A stretch of DNA of 41,845 bases from Parageobacillus caldoxylosilyticus NBRC 107762 (GTDB lineage: Bacteria; Bacillota; Bacilli; Bacillales; Anoxybacillaceae). Made by a program: the position numbers and the translations under genes. Shown here piece after piece: positions 24,815 through 33,867 of the stretch. The stretch's first letter is position 1. Each line of letters opens with the position of its first letter. Below the pieces are notes generated by a model, which made no database searches, was not told the origin of the DNA, and saw nothing but the letters and a program-made list of their open reading frames with translations. The stretch is from NCBI RefSeq assembly GCF_000632715.1, contig NZ_BAWO01000018.1, forward strand, positions 1 to 41,845. Reading direction: 5' to 3'.

Positions 24815-24861
24815 AAGAAAAAGAGACCGAATCTTATTCATCGTTCGCAGGCGGTCTCTTA
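24815..24861 (-). terminator. Intra-locus terminator between permease and beta-mannosidase genes
   Basis: AAGAGACCG and CGGTCTCTT form a nine-bp stem with a 22-base loop, followed on the minus strand by TTTTTCTTT. No separate promoter is obvious before the mannosidase, so partial read-through is likely. Confidence 0.7.
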
Positions 24862-24913
24862 TATAAAGAATTTTTTATCGCAGCCCAATCGGCGACGCCG
24901 TTTTAGCCAGCCA

Positions 24914-25744
24914 TTACTTCAATACAAACTGCATTCCCTCTTTAAAGTTTTTGCTAAAGATAATGAATAGGATAAGAATTGGCAATGTCAGCAATACCGA
25001 AGCCGCATACATTGGCCCCGGATATGCTCCATACGGACCAAACATTTGCGCCAGCAATACGTTTAGCGTCAGCATTTTTTCATTTCTAACCACTAGCATA
25101 TCCCATAAAAGTTCTACCCATCTTTCCATAAAGAGGAACAGGAATATAATCGTTGTGATGGACTTAGACATTGGCAAAACAATTCTTGTAATGATGGTTA
25201 ATTGCCCTGCCCCATCCATTTTTGCCGCTTCAATCAGCTCATCAGGTATGCTGCGGAAGAAGTTCGTATACATAAATATTGCCCACAAATTCACAGCCTT
25301 TGGCAGGATCATGGCCCAATATGTGTCATACATTCCAGAGTAACGAACAATCAAAAAGAGCGGAATCAATAGGATAATCGCCGGATAAAACATTTGAAAC
25401 AAAATGACATTGTTGATAAAACGGCTGCCTTTAAACTTTAATTTCGCTAAAGAATAGCCCACTAGAACCGCCGTCACCAGCATGAGCGCAGTAGAAGACA
25501 AGGTGACCAGTATGCTGTTAAAAAAGGCGCGCAGCCATGGTCTAGGAACAACATCTTCCCCGCCGGCAAATAACCATTCATACGAACGCAGGGTCAGCTT
25601 CGTTGGAATAATTTTACGGTCCACTTGTTCCCATGGGGCTAGAGAGCTTAAAACCATATATATGTAAGGAAACACCATGATGATCAGAACAACAAAAGCC
25701 AACACGTATAACAGCATGGTTTTTATTTTTTTACTCCCAACCAT
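24914..25744 (-). CDS. Carbohydrate ABC transporter permease (MalG/LacG type)
   Basis: A 276-aa inner-membrane permease with six membrane segments and the EAA loop ELIEAAKMDGAGQLTIITRIVLP near residue 190 that docks to the ATPase. The start is MVGSKKIK (25744), after GTGGGGTG. A longer frame to 25783 runs further into the upstream permease. It overlaps that gene by 14 bases, which suggests translational coupling. With the other permease and the lipoprotein it forms a CUT1-type sugar importer; no ATPase gene is in the window, so it probably uses a shared MsmX-type ATPase as is usual in Bacilli. Confidence 0.93.
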   Translation of the reverse strand: MVGSKKIKTMLLYVLAFVVLIIMVFPYIYMVLSSLAPWEQVDRKIIPTKLTLRSYEWLFAGGEDVVPRPWLRAFFNSILVTLSSTALMLVTAVLVGYSLAKLKFKGSRFINNVILFQMFYPAIILLIPLFLIVRYSGMYDTYWAMILPKAVNLWAIFMYTNFFRSIPDELIEAAKMDGAGQLTIITRIVLPMSKSITTIIFLFLFMERWVELLWDMLVVRNEKMLTLNVLLAQMFGPYGAYPGPMYAASVLLTLPILILFIIFSKNFKEGMQFVLK

Positions 25745-26609
25745 GTCTTGCACCCCACTTTTCCAAAACCTTTCTAAACACAAGAATCGACACGAATGTG
25801 ACCACCGAGTTGATGATCGCTACGGTTGTTCCATACCCAGCATTTAATTTTTGGAATGCTTGATTATAAATTTCCAGCTGCCATGTATGTGTCGAATAAT
25901 CCGGTCCGCCCCCCGTTAATACGTACGGTTCCGTAAAGATTCCAAACATGAGGCCTACTGCTAAAATGGTGACGGTATAAAATGACGGATACAACATCGG
26001 AAGGGTTACGTACCAAAACCTTTTCCATCCCACGGCGCCATCCATTTCAGCTGCTTCATAGACTTCTTTCGGTATGCTTTCTAAACCAGATAAAAACAAC
26101 AGTGCATAGTAGCCCATGAATTTCCATGCCATCATAAGGGCAATGATCAACGGCGCTAAAATCGGAGAACCTAGCCAATCGATATCCAAGCCCAAATATC
26201 GGCGAAGGAAAGCGTTGAACGGGCTGTTATAAGATAATACCCCTTTGACGACAATGGCAGAAGCTACTCCGGATGCCAAATAAGGCAAGAAATATCCTAC
26301 GGAAAACAATCCTTTCAGCCTAGGCAAAGAATGGATAATCAAAGCCAAAAAGAGAGAACCCGCAATAACAATAGGAACAAACATCAACATAAATTTATAA
26401 GTAACCAAAAACGCAGCCCGGACGCTTTCACTAAAAAACGCTTCGATAAAATTTCGCAGTCCAACCATTTCATAATCAGGCGCAATTAAGTTCCAATTGG
26501 TAAAAGCCAAATAAACGGCCCATAACAGCGGAAACAGAAAGAAGATGAGCGAATAGATAAGGTATGGGCTGGCCAAAAGCCACCCCAACCTTGCCGTGCT
26601 TTTATTCAT
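25731..26609 (-). CDS. Carbohydrate ABC transporter permease (MalF/LacF type)
   Basis: A 292-aa permease with six membrane segments and the EAA motif EVYEAAEMDGAVGWKRFWYV near residue 187. It starts MNKSTARLGWLLASPYLIYSL. The ATG immediately follows the stop codon of the binding-protein gene with no gap, and its own end overlaps the second permease, a tightly coupled order. It pairs with that permease to form the membrane channel. From the flanking GH130 and beta-mannosidase genes the cargo is likely a beta-manno-oligosaccharide. Confidence 0.93.
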   Translation of the reverse strand: MNKSTARLGWLLASPYLIYSLIFFLFPLLWAVYLAFTNWNLIAPDYEMVGLRNFIEAFFSESVRAAFLVTYKFMLMFVPIVIAGSLFLALIIHSLPRLKGLFSVGYFLPYLASGVASAIVVKGVLSYNSPFNAFLRRYLGLDIDWLGSPILAPLIIALMMAWKFMGYYALLFLSGLESIPKEVYEAAEMDGAVGWKRFWYVTLPMLYPSFYTVTILAVGLMFGIFTEPYVLTGGGPDYSTHTWQLEIYNQAFQKLNAGYGTTVAIINSVVTFVSILVFRKVLEKWGARHGWE

Positions 26610-27944
26610 TTACTTTAACACCCCGTTAATGGCATTTTTCATATCTTTCCAGGCTTTTTCAGCGGTTTTTTGGCCTTTCACAACCGGATTTAATGCTTCT
26701 TTGCCGATCAATTCTTGAATGTCTACTACTTTTTCGTTATCCACAGGCGGGATTGCGTTTGGAATATTTTCCGCATATTGTTTTAATTGCGGGTTTGCCG
26801 CAAGATAAGACGCAAATGCTTTATTGGTTGATAAATCATCACGCGCAGGCGGTAAATTGGTTTGTTTGAACCAAGCTAAGTCGTTATTGGCGTCTGAATA
26901 TACCCACTTCACAAAGTCGAATGCTGCTTGCTGTTGTTCTTTCGTGGCAGAAGCATAAATCACCAGACCTTTTGTATCCGCAAATGTTTTGGCGTTTTTC
27001 GGATCTACATCATCTGGCACAGGCGGCAAAGATAAGACATAATTTTGATTGAATTTCATTTCTGGGAATTTTTCAGCCCAATACGGAAATGTCCATGGCC
27101 CCAGATCGACCATAATGGCTGTCGCATTTTCAAATGGGTCCGTTGCTTTCCTAGTCAACAGCAAATCATTTTTGCTTAAATCATGAAAGAATTGAAGGGT
27201 TTTTACACCTGCTTCGTCATCCGCCACAAATTTATTTCCTTTTACGAAGCTATTTCCATTCGAAGCTGCATTATACAACATGAAGAAATCAAACCATCTT
27301 GCCCACCAGGTTGGTTGCACTAAATCAGCACGCGCCCATAGAAACTTGTCAGGATATTTTTTCTTTAATTTTTTGCCAAGCTCTATAACCTCACTGTATG
27401 TTTTTGGCGGCGCATTATATCCAAGCTCTTTGAGAACGTCCATTCTCCAGCCAAACAACATCGCATTCGAGTAAACCGGCAAGACGTATTGATGGTTATC
27501 GGCAAACTTCCATTTTGCAATCGTTTCCTTCATTTGGCGTTTGCTAATTAACTCATCAAAACCTTTAAATTCGTCCAATGGCACAATCGCATGATTCGCT
27601 GCTAACTGGGCGGCAAAACCGCGAGAAATATTTTCAGAGATCACAGGCGCATGCCCTGATGCAATGGCGGATTGGATCCCTGCTTCAGAAGAAGGGCTTT
27701 CCGGCATTGGCGAAACCTTGATTTTCACGTTTTTATGTTCATTCATATAATTATCGGCCATCTTTTTCCAAAAGGCTTGTTGGGTAGGGTTAGGCGCGGC
27801 CCAGAAATCCACTTCCACCACATTGTTTGCCCCACCGCCTTTGTCATTTTTCCCTTCATTTCCATCTTGCCCTTGGCAGCCCGTGCCGACGAGAGCCACG
27901 GCAAGCAAAGCGGCGATGAGTTTCGTAACCCCTTTCTTTTTCAT
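26610..27944 (-). CDS. Sugar ABC transporter substrate-binding lipoprotein
   Basis: A 444-aa extracellular binding protein. The signal peptide MKKKGVTKLIAALLAVALVG ends in TGC at residue 23, the lipidation cysteine, and is followed by a Gly/Asp/Asn-rich linker. The mature domain starts EVDFWAAPNPTQQAFWKKMA and is of the family-1 sugar-binding type. AGGAGG precedes the ATG. A 14-bp dyad, ACCATT/AATGGT with a two-base centre (28018-28031), lies about 75 bases upstream and might be an operator. First gene of the transporter unit; the GH130 gene is 183 bases upstream on the same strand. Confidence 0.92.
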   Translation of the reverse strand: MKKKGVTKLIAALLAVALVGTGCQGQDGNEGKNDKGGGANNVVEVDFWAAPNPTQQAFWKKMADNYMNEHKNVKIKVSPMPESPSSEAGIQSAIASGHAPVISENISRGFAAQLAANHAIVPLDEFKGFDELISKRQMKETIAKWKFADNHQYVLPVYSNAMLFGWRMDVLKELGYNAPPKTYSEVIELGKKLKKKYPDKFLWARADLVQPTWWARWFDFFMLYNAASNGNSFVKGNKFVADDEAGVKTLQFFHDLSKNDLLLTRKATDPFENATAIMVDLGPWTFPYWAEKFPEMKFNQNYVLSLPPVPDDVDPKNAKTFADTKGLVIYASATKEQQQAAFDFVKWVYSDANNDLAWFKQTNLPPARDDLSTNKAFASYLAANPQLKQYAENIPNAIPPVDNEKVVDIQELIGKEALNPVVKGQKTAEKAWKDMKNAINGVLK

Positions 27945-28127
27945 GTTTTACTCCTCCTTTATTCAAGCTTAAATGAACCTATACAATAAAAGCATACCAA
28001 AATGGGTGATTAGCCTGACCATTAGAATGGTTTCTATACATTTTTGTATTCCGAGTATGCATTTTCACCCCCATCATCCGCCAGATGATATTTTTTCCAT
28101 AAAAAACGCCGCTATGCTTCATCGCTA

Positions 28128-29198
28128 TTATAAATACGTTAATTTCGACATGATTTCCTGCAGACTAAGTTCTGCGCCGGCCATAGATTCATCGGCCGCA
28201 CCATAGTAGATTCGAACGGTATCTCCTTCTACAACGACACCGCAAGTAAACACGACATTGCCAAAGAAACCATTTTTTTCATAATCCGCTTCGGGTTCTA
28301 AAATAGGCTCTTTTGTTTTGGCGAGAACTTTGGCCGGGTCATGAAGATCCAAGAGCACAGCTCCTAAACAATAGCGGTCATTTTTATCAGCGGCATGATA
28401 AATCGCTAACCAGCCTTTATCTGTTTTAAACGGAACCGCGCCTCCGCCAATGCGGCCATTGTCCCAGCCTTCTTCGCTAAGGCCTAACAAATATTGATGA
28501 TTTCCCCAATAAAGAAGATTGTCTGATTCGGCAATCCAAATTTCGGGCCGGCCAATTCCTTTTGGCACTGGACGATGCAATGCATAGTATTTTCCGTTAA
28601 TTTTTTCAGGAAAAATGGCCACATCTTTATTTTCCGGGTGAAAAATCAATCCGTGGCGTTCGTAAGTCACAAAATCTTTTGTTGATACAAGCCCTACGCC
28701 AATTCCTTCGGCCGACACCGCACTATATTGAATGTAATAGGTATCACCGATCTGCGTCACGCGCGGATCTTCAATCCCCCATGCTTCCCGTTCCGTTCCC
28801 GGATAGATGAAAGGGTTCTCATCAATGGTGAAGCGGCGGCCATCTTTGCTGCGGGCAATACGAATATACGACAAAGACGTAAGATAAGCGACTCTGCGAT
28901 GCGAATCGTTGTAAAGAATCGCACGTGGATCAGAAAAATCAAACCGCGAATCATCTTTACGCAGCTCGACCACTTTCAGTTTTCCTTCTCCGCTTGAAAA
29001 ATCAATGACAGGAGCTTTGACGATATTCGGATCTTTGCTAATCGGGCGTTCAGCGACGCGAAGCAATAACAGCACTTCGCCATTGTATTGGGCGACCCCG
29101 GCGTTAAAAACCCCAATCACTTCATGGTCGCGGTGAAATGGCTTCACATCGTTCGGAGTGATTAACGGATTTTCCAGAAAACGATGGACTCTCACCAT
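28128..29198 (-). CDS. Glycoside hydrolase family 130 protein, mannoside phosphorylase or mannosidase
   Basis: A 356-aa five-bladed beta-propeller enzyme. GH130 members act on beta-1,2- or beta-1,4-mannosides, mostly by phosphorolysis to mannose 1-phosphate, some by hydrolysis. The catalytic acid is D144 in WGIEDPRV. Candidate phosphate-binding basic residues are present (LLRVAER near 47, ALHRPVPK in the second half), which favours a phosphorylase, but the subfamily cannot be fixed by eye. No signal peptide. GGAGG precedes the ATG. It is the first gene of the mannoside locus and is divergent from the LacI regulator; together with beta-mannosidase it would degrade imported oligosaccharides inside the cell. 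Confidence 0.88.
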   Translation of the reverse strand: MVRVHRFLENPLITPNDVKPFHRDHEVIGVFNAGVAQYNGEVLLLLRVAERPISKDPNIVKAPVIDFSSGEGKLKVVELRKDDSRFDFSDPRAILYNDSHRRVAYLTSLSYIRIARSKDGRRFTIDENPFIYPGTEREAWGIEDPRVTQIGDTYYIQYSAVSAEGIGVGLVSTKDFVTYERHGLIFHPENKDVAIFPEKINGKYYALHRPVPKGIGRPEIWIAESDNLLYWGNHQYLLGLSEEGWDNGRIGGGAVPFKTDKGWLAIYHAADKNDRYCLGAVLLDLHDPAKVLAKTKEPILEPEADYEKNGFFGNVVFTCGVVVEGDTVRIYYGAADESMAGAELSLQEIMSKLTYL

Positions 29199-29353
29199 AA
29201 ATAATCTCCTCCAACCTTTTTATTCGTTTATCAACTTATAGTCAATGAAAGAATGGAACGAATCCTCCTGCCGAAGAAATGAAACAAACCAAAAACGAAT
29301 GACATCGTCTCGCATCTTTGCCTTTGAAAAATCCTATGTTAAATGCGCGCTAT

Positions 29354-29369
29354 TATGAAAACGCTTTAA
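29354..29369. promoter_or_regulatory. cre-like site upstream of the GH130 gene
   Basis: TATGAAAACGCTTTAA matches 15 of 16 positions of WWTGAAARCGYTTTCW and overlaps a possible minus-strand -10 (CATAAT at 29357-29352). CcpA is the expected binder, though a LacI-family local regulator could also use it. Confidence 0.5.
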
Positions 29370-29409
29370 AATGATGGCGTAAAAAGAGGATGCAGATGCA
29401 TCAAAATGT

Positions 29410-29421
29410 TGTAACGTTACA
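29410..29421. promoter_or_regulatory. Perfect LacI-type palindrome
   Basis: TGTAACGTTACA is a perfect 12-bp palindrome with the central CG typical of LacI-family operators. It lies between the GH130 gene and the divergent LacI-type gene. Confidence 0.6.
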
Positions 29422-29590
29422 TTTTTTATTTGTAAATATGTAATTTTGGTTTTGTAACCTCACAAGAAGATTATTCCATCTTTCATTCTTGTAGTCAATA
29501 GCTTTTTTATAAATTACATTACAAAACTTTGAGCTTCCTAAATTTCTATACAAAAATAAAAGCTTGCCTGAACAAAAAAAATATATGTAT

Positions 29591-29633
29591 ATTACAAATG
29601 TAATGTAAATCATGTAATGTTTGTAATGTTACA
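29591..29633. promoter_or_regulatory. Cluster of TGTAAT-type half sites and a second operator
   Basis: ATTACAAATGTAAT (29591-29604), a single GTAAT near 29613, and TGTAATGTTACA (29622-29633) follow each other. A further ATTACATTACA lies near 29515. The 29199-29831 interval holds no gene; its T-rich 29420-29590 part has only these repeated half sites. The second full site has arms identical to the perfect palindrome at 29410. Confidence 0.55.
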
Positions 29634-29831
29634 TAATTCGTATTCATTGGCTGGTTTATTTCTCGTTGAGACCGGGAATCATGTGAAGATGCCGAAAAAA
29701 CTCCGTTTTGCCATGGATGGAAGGATGGTTTCTTTTCTTTCCAATTTGGTTGATTCTTATTACAATATTAGTTGAAAGCAAATGGAATACTTTGGTTCAT
29801 GGAATGTTTTATAAGAATAGTAGGTGTGAAG

Positions 29832-30851
29832 ATGAAAAAGAGAGTAACGATGCAAGATATCGCAGATCGATTAAATATATCGAAAAACTCCGTATCACAA
29901 GCATTAAGGGGAAAACAGGGAGTCAGCGAGGAAACACGGCAGCTGATCAAGCGTGTTGCTGAGGAAATGGGGTATCAATATCCAGGACCGCGAAAGAAAA
30001 AGAAACAAGGAAAAACGGGGAACATTGGATTAATCGCTTCGGATTTAACATTTTCCTTTAAAAATTTTTTTGGAGAAATTTATTTGAGCATCGAAAAAGA
30101 AGTAATAAAACGGGGCATGAACTTACACATTCAGTCGGTGAATCAAGAACAAAAAGAACGGCTTATTTTGCCTTCATTTATCGAAAATAAACTGGTAGAT
30201 GGAATCCTGATTCTCTCTCATATCAGCACGGAATACATTAATAAAGTGATTGCCACCGGCATTCCAACCATACTCGTCGATCACCATCATCCTAATATTC
30301 AGGCAGATGCCGTATTAACCAACAATCGCTTTGGCGCCTATCTTGCCGTCCAGCATTTAATCGAACTGAACCACCGGGACATCGCTTTTGTCGGCAATAT
30401 CGATTATTCGCCAAGCTACGAGGAACGATATGAAGGATACTTGCTTGCCTTGAAAGATTATGGAATTAAACCAAACGAACATTTTATTTTTAAAAACGCG
30501 GAAGAAAAAGAAGAAGTCATATTCCAATATATTCGGCAATTAAAAAAACAGCCGACCGCATGGTTTTGCGCCAATGACGGATTGGGATTCCTGGTTAATT
30601 CATGCCTGCAGCAACAAGGCATTCAAGTGCCGGACCAAGCGTCGGTGTGCAGCTATGATAATGGACAGCTGTCCAAAATAGCGACCCCAAAAACAACCAC
30701 TGTTGACATTGACTTGGAGTTATACGGAAGAAGAGCGGTAGAGCTGCTGTTCTGGAGAATGGAGAACAAAAACGAACCGTTCCAAGAAATCCTGCTCTCA
30801 TCCAAACTGATTAAAAGGGAATCGACCGCATTAGCACCAAAACAATCATAA
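29832..30851 (+). CDS. LacI family transcriptional regulator of the mannoside locus
   Basis: A 339-aa repressor-type protein. Residues 1-55 form the LacI helix-turn-helix (MKKRVTMQDIADRLNISKNS then VSQALRGKQGVSEETR) and hinge helix; residues 60-339 are the periplasmic-binding-like effector domain, starting GNIGLIASDLTFSF. The start at 29832 is set by AGGTG upstream; an in-frame ATG at 29772 has none and would add an unusual leader. It is transcribed away from the GH130 gene and a shared region holds palindromes suited to LacI proteins, so it probably controls the locus and itself in response to a mannoside. Confidence 0.92.
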   Translation: MKKRVTMQDIADRLNISKNSVSQALRGKQGVSEETRQLIKRVAEEMGYQYPGPRKKKKQGKTGNIGLIASDLTFSFKNFFGEIYLSIEKEVIKRGMNLHIQSVNQEQKERLILPSFIENKLVDGILILSHISTEYINKVIATGIPTILVDHHHPNIQADAVLTNNRFGAYLAVQHLIELNHRDIAFVGNIDYSPSYEERYEGYLLALKDYGIKPNEHFIFKNAEEKEEVIFQYIRQLKKQPTAWFCANDGLGFLVNSCLQQQGIQVPDQASVCSYDNGQLSKIATPKTTTVDIDLELYGRRAVELLFWRMENKNEPFQEILLSSKLIKRESTALAPKQS

Positions 30852-30926
30852 ACCTTCTCCAAAGAAGCCGCATGCAAGAGACTGGCCCGACACATTTGGG
30901 ATTCCGTTTCTTCTTTATTATTGACA

Positions 30927-30963
30927 GCCTCCCGCTAAACGCCGTTGCGCGGGAGGCCTTTTC
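30927..30963 (+). terminator. Terminator of the LacI-type gene
   Basis: GCCTCCCGC and GCGGGAGGC form a nine-bp GC-rich stem followed by CTTTTC, 75 bases after the stop. Confidence 0.75.
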
Positions 30964-31026
30964 ATCGGGGCGGTGACAGCGGAGCGAGTCTTCGAAAGCA
31001 GACAAACGATGCCCATGCAATATACC

Positions 31027-31066
31027 AAAAGGAGCGGAGCATCTTCTTTGATGCTCCGTTCCTTTT
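31027..31066. terminator. Bidirectional terminator before the DUF262 gene
   Basis: AAAAGGAGCGGAGCATC and GATGCTCCGTTCCTTTT pair over 17 positions (one mismatch) with a six-base loop. It sits between the LacI-type gene and the convergent DUF262 gene. Confidence 0.7.
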
Positions 31067-31150
31067 AGTCGCCGGCAGATGAAATAATGACTTGAATTTA
31101 AGCAGTTGAACAAGGCAGCAACAATAATATAATACTTCCTCCTATAGTCT

Positions 31151-32980
31151 CTATACTTCTATATCACTGCTTTCCATACCATCTTCTATCTCATCAAGGC
31201 TAATAATGTCATCTAGTGTATGATCACGATTTATTTGTTTTCCCATTGCCTTTTCAATTCGGTCAAGCAATGCATTGTATCGAAGATTGAAGAATGTTTC
31301 AAAGTCATTCAGTTTCATAGCTTCATAGTTTATAACATGAGAATTCAATATCTCTTTCATTCGCTCTTCTGTTATCCCTGCAGTCTTTTGCAGTCTTTCC
31401 AAATATGCGCTCGGAGGCTTTCCGCCAATCATACGATTTGTCTTGGCAGATAAAGGTGTTTTATTTACAATACAATCACATTTTCGGGAGTCAATCCCTC
31501 TTTCCTGACAATACGCTCTAGGAAATATATGGTGAATATCAATTCTCTCGTCAAAGTACATTTGCAGATCTATTGTTTCACCACTTCTAAAATCGAGGGC
31601 ACCCTCACGTAACAAGAGAGCAGATATACCTTTATAAGCAGCACTATTTCTAGTTCTTAGGGTCAACAAGCGACTCGGTGAAAAATTGGCATCTTGTATA
31701 GTAGATGGTGTTCCTACGCCATCAATCCAAGCTAGGACTTCTTGTAAATCTCTTGCAAATCTAGTTTCAACTGCACTCCCATACAATTCCCCCAAAACAC
31801 CACACCAATACCATTGAGCCAACTTAGAGCGGACGCCATCGTTATCTGCGAGATCCCCAAGTACAGAGAAGATTGCTGCCAAAGGTACTAACTGTGTCCG
31901 ATAAGGTAAATCTCTAGCGGAAAATATCTTTTGAGAATAGAGAAACTTTGCTGCCTTCTCAAATCCTTGTGTTGCAACTTCAGCCCAAGTTTGGTAATCA
32001 CTTAATGGCAAACGGAGAACATCTTTACGTTTACAACTAACCGCAACATCGGGATTTTGTTTTTTTCTTGAGTATGTAGCTAGCAGTGTAACAGTTTGTA
32101 AAAAGTCAGTATTTTCGACTGACTCAAGAACTTTGAACTTGCGAATTCGCTTGAGACGTGAACTCCAATCCTGCCTTAAGTTAAAATCTTCTGCCGCATA
32201 AGTGGCTGTAAGAAGTTCAAAAGCAGTAAGCGATACCCCTCCAGTATTAACTTTTTCAAAGACTTGGCAAACTGCTTCTTTTGGATTTTCTTTCCTCAGC
32301 AGGATAAGAGGCACTTGATATTGTTGGAACCGTTGTATGACTTGTTGCAGCAGCTCGTTCCATTTGCTCATCCTTTCCCGCATCGCATTGGCATCGATTT
32401 GAAAATAGTGCATTTGCCAATTGGTAAGTGCAGAAAAGTCAAAGACAAGTGATAGTGGCAGTAATTCAGCCTTACATTCCTTCTCTATCGTCGAGTAATC
32501 CTCAATGATTTCTCCTCTAAAATTACGAATTTTTTTATCCTCAGGAAGAGATACAATAGCTTCCTCCCTGTCAATTGTTGGGTCTAAAGCTTTGTTTATA
32601 TCCAAATAATACCACCTTTTTATTTCTTTTCCTCTTGAGTCCCTTGTAACAACAGGTTGCTCGGAAAACAGTGATTGAAATAAAGATGTGAGCCTTTGTT
32701 GGCCATCCAGTATCAGTCTTTCTGGTTCGGGAGGATTTTGGAGAATTACGCCTTCTACCAATCTCGGTTTAAATCGGACTTCATCATTGCCGGTTTGCAA
32801 CATCATAACCGCGCCAATAGGATATGATAAAGAAATACTTGCCAATAAGCTCTTGATATGCTCATCGTCCCAGACCCATCCCCGTTGGAAATCGGGAAGC
32901 TGCGTCTTGCCTTCTTTAATGCTTTTTAACAAATCAAGCAACGACTCTTTTGTGCTATCAAAAGTTGTTACCGAGTTCAC
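31151..32980 (-). CDS. DUF262/DUF1524 single-chain protein, GmrSD-like restriction candidate
   Basis: A 609-aa protein with the N-terminal DUF262 ParB-like domain carrying LPDFQRGWVW (28-37) and the NTP-binding DGQQR motif (92-96), a long helical middle, and a C-terminal DUF1524 HNH nuclease-like domain with DIHHIFPRAYC (His 483-484) and VNKTPLSAKTNR. This is the architecture of GmrSD-type modification-dependent (type IV) restriction enzymes and of SspE, which also uses DGQQR. No ssp, brx or methylase gene is adjacent, so a stand-alone type IV role is the better reading. GC is lower than most neighbours, consistent with horizontal arrival. The target modification is unknown. Confidence 0.85.
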   Translation of the reverse strand: MNSVTTFDSTKESLLDLLKSIKEGKTQLPDFQRGWVWDDEHIKSLLASISLSYPIGAVMMLQTGNDEVRFKPRLVEGVILQNPPEPERLILDGQQRLTSLFQSLFSEQPVVTRDSRGKEIKRWYYLDINKALDPTIDREEAIVSLPEDKKIRNFRGEIIEDYSTIEKECKAELLPLSLVFDFSALTNWQMHYFQIDANAMRERMSKWNELLQQVIQRFQQYQVPLILLRKENPKEAVCQVFEKVNTGGVSLTAFELLTATYAAEDFNLRQDWSSRLKRIRKFKVLESVENTDFLQTVTLLATYSRKKQNPDVAVSCKRKDVLRLPLSDYQTWAEVATQGFEKAAKFLYSQKIFSARDLPYRTQLVPLAAIFSVLGDLADNDGVRSKLAQWYWCGVLGELYGSAVETRFARDLQEVLAWIDGVGTPSTIQDANFSPSRLLTLRTRNSAAYKGISALLLREGALDFRSGETIDLQMYFDERIDIHHIFPRAYCQERGIDSRKCDCIVNKTPLSAKTNRMIGGKPPSAYLERLQKTAGITEERMKEILNSHVINYEAMKLNDFETFFNLRYNALLDRIEKAMGKQINRDHTLDDIISLDEIEDGMESSDIEV

Positions 32981-33324
32981 TGTCTACACCGCCTTACAAT
33001 TATAAATGGTTTTTTCGAAAATTATAAAGCTATCTATTAGCTGTCTCTCGCCAAAAGATGTACTTAAATCGGGTGATGACACAGGCACCGAGTTCTTATG
33101 AATCTCCGCTCCTATGTCCCACAAAACTTCGAGGCATGCTAGGCGTGCTACAGAAAATAAAAAGGAACCGATAAGCCATACCTACAAAAAGAAGAACCTA
33201 TAAAAGTTATTTAATTGAAATTTGAAACAGTAAAAAGGGCCTTAGCAAGAGAAAGTGTAAAGGTCATTGCGCATCACTTCGATATGCACTGCGATCAGTC
33301 ATCGTCAGATGAAACATTGCCGCT
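32981..33324. other. Gene-free interval upstream of the DUF262 gene
   Basis: About 340 bases with no supported gene, RNA or repeat. It should hold the DUF262 promoter near 32990-33030, which is AT-rich, but no clear -35/-10 pair is visible. Confidence 0.4.
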
Positions 33325-33804
33325 TCAAGCGAACAATGCGATAAAATCTTGATCGATATCGGCAACGATAAACTCAATGTCTTTCACCGGCTCCAACACT
33401 TCTTTGAAAATGGCGGCGACTTTTGCTTTATCCAAATTTCCTACCCCTGTTCCCAACGCGGGAAGGGCCACCTTGTCAATGCCTTGCTTTCGGCAATAAG
33501 CGACTAAATTGTGTAAACATGTTCGCACCACATCATAAGACGTCGGTCCTGCCGGCTGTTTCATCGTCACAAGATGAATGATTCCTTGAAACGGAAGCGT
33601 TCCCGCATGGGTGACATAAAGATCGCCTGGCATTGGATTTTGCTCCTTACAAACTTTGATCGCTTCGGTCTCAATCTCTTTGCCGCCGGCTTTGCGAATC
33701 GCCGCCGCCACTCCTCCTCCCATCGGACCGATTCCGTTTGCCGCGTTGCAAATGTACGAAACGCCTTGCAGTTTCGTAATGTCTCCATGTACGGCTTTGA
33801 TCAT
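33325..33804 (-). CDS. Macro domain (ADP-ribose-binding) protein
   Basis: A 159-aa single macro domain that binds ADP-ribose and may remove it from proteins or nucleic acid. It has the classical NAANGIGPMGGGVAAAIRKAGG near residue 20, a GDLYVTHAG strand, and the phosphate loop PALGTGVGNLDKAKVA near 115. The second in-frame ATG (33804) is preferred, seven bases after GGAGG; the first ATG is too close to it. The DUF488 gene lies 63 bases upstream on the same strand and the two may be co-transcribed. Whether it is a hydrolase or only a binder cannot be read here. Confidence 0.9.
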   Translation of the reverse strand: MIKAVHGDITKLQGVSYICNAANGIGPMGGGVAAAIRKAGGKEIETEAIKVCKEQNPMPGDLYVTHAGTLPFQGIIHLVTMKQPAGPTSYDVVRTCLHNLVAYCRKQGIDKVALPALGTGVGNLDKAKVAAIFKEVLEPVKDIEFIVADIDQDFIALFA

Positions 33805-33867
33805 AACCATTCCTCCTTCCTATGTCGTCCGTAGTGACAGGCATCGCGCCCATCCAGCCCTCTCCCC

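Noticed and set aside
29401-29613. 70-codon minus-strand frame in the LacI/GH130 intergenic region
   Set aside because: AT-rich chance frame across the operator cluster, no ribosome site.
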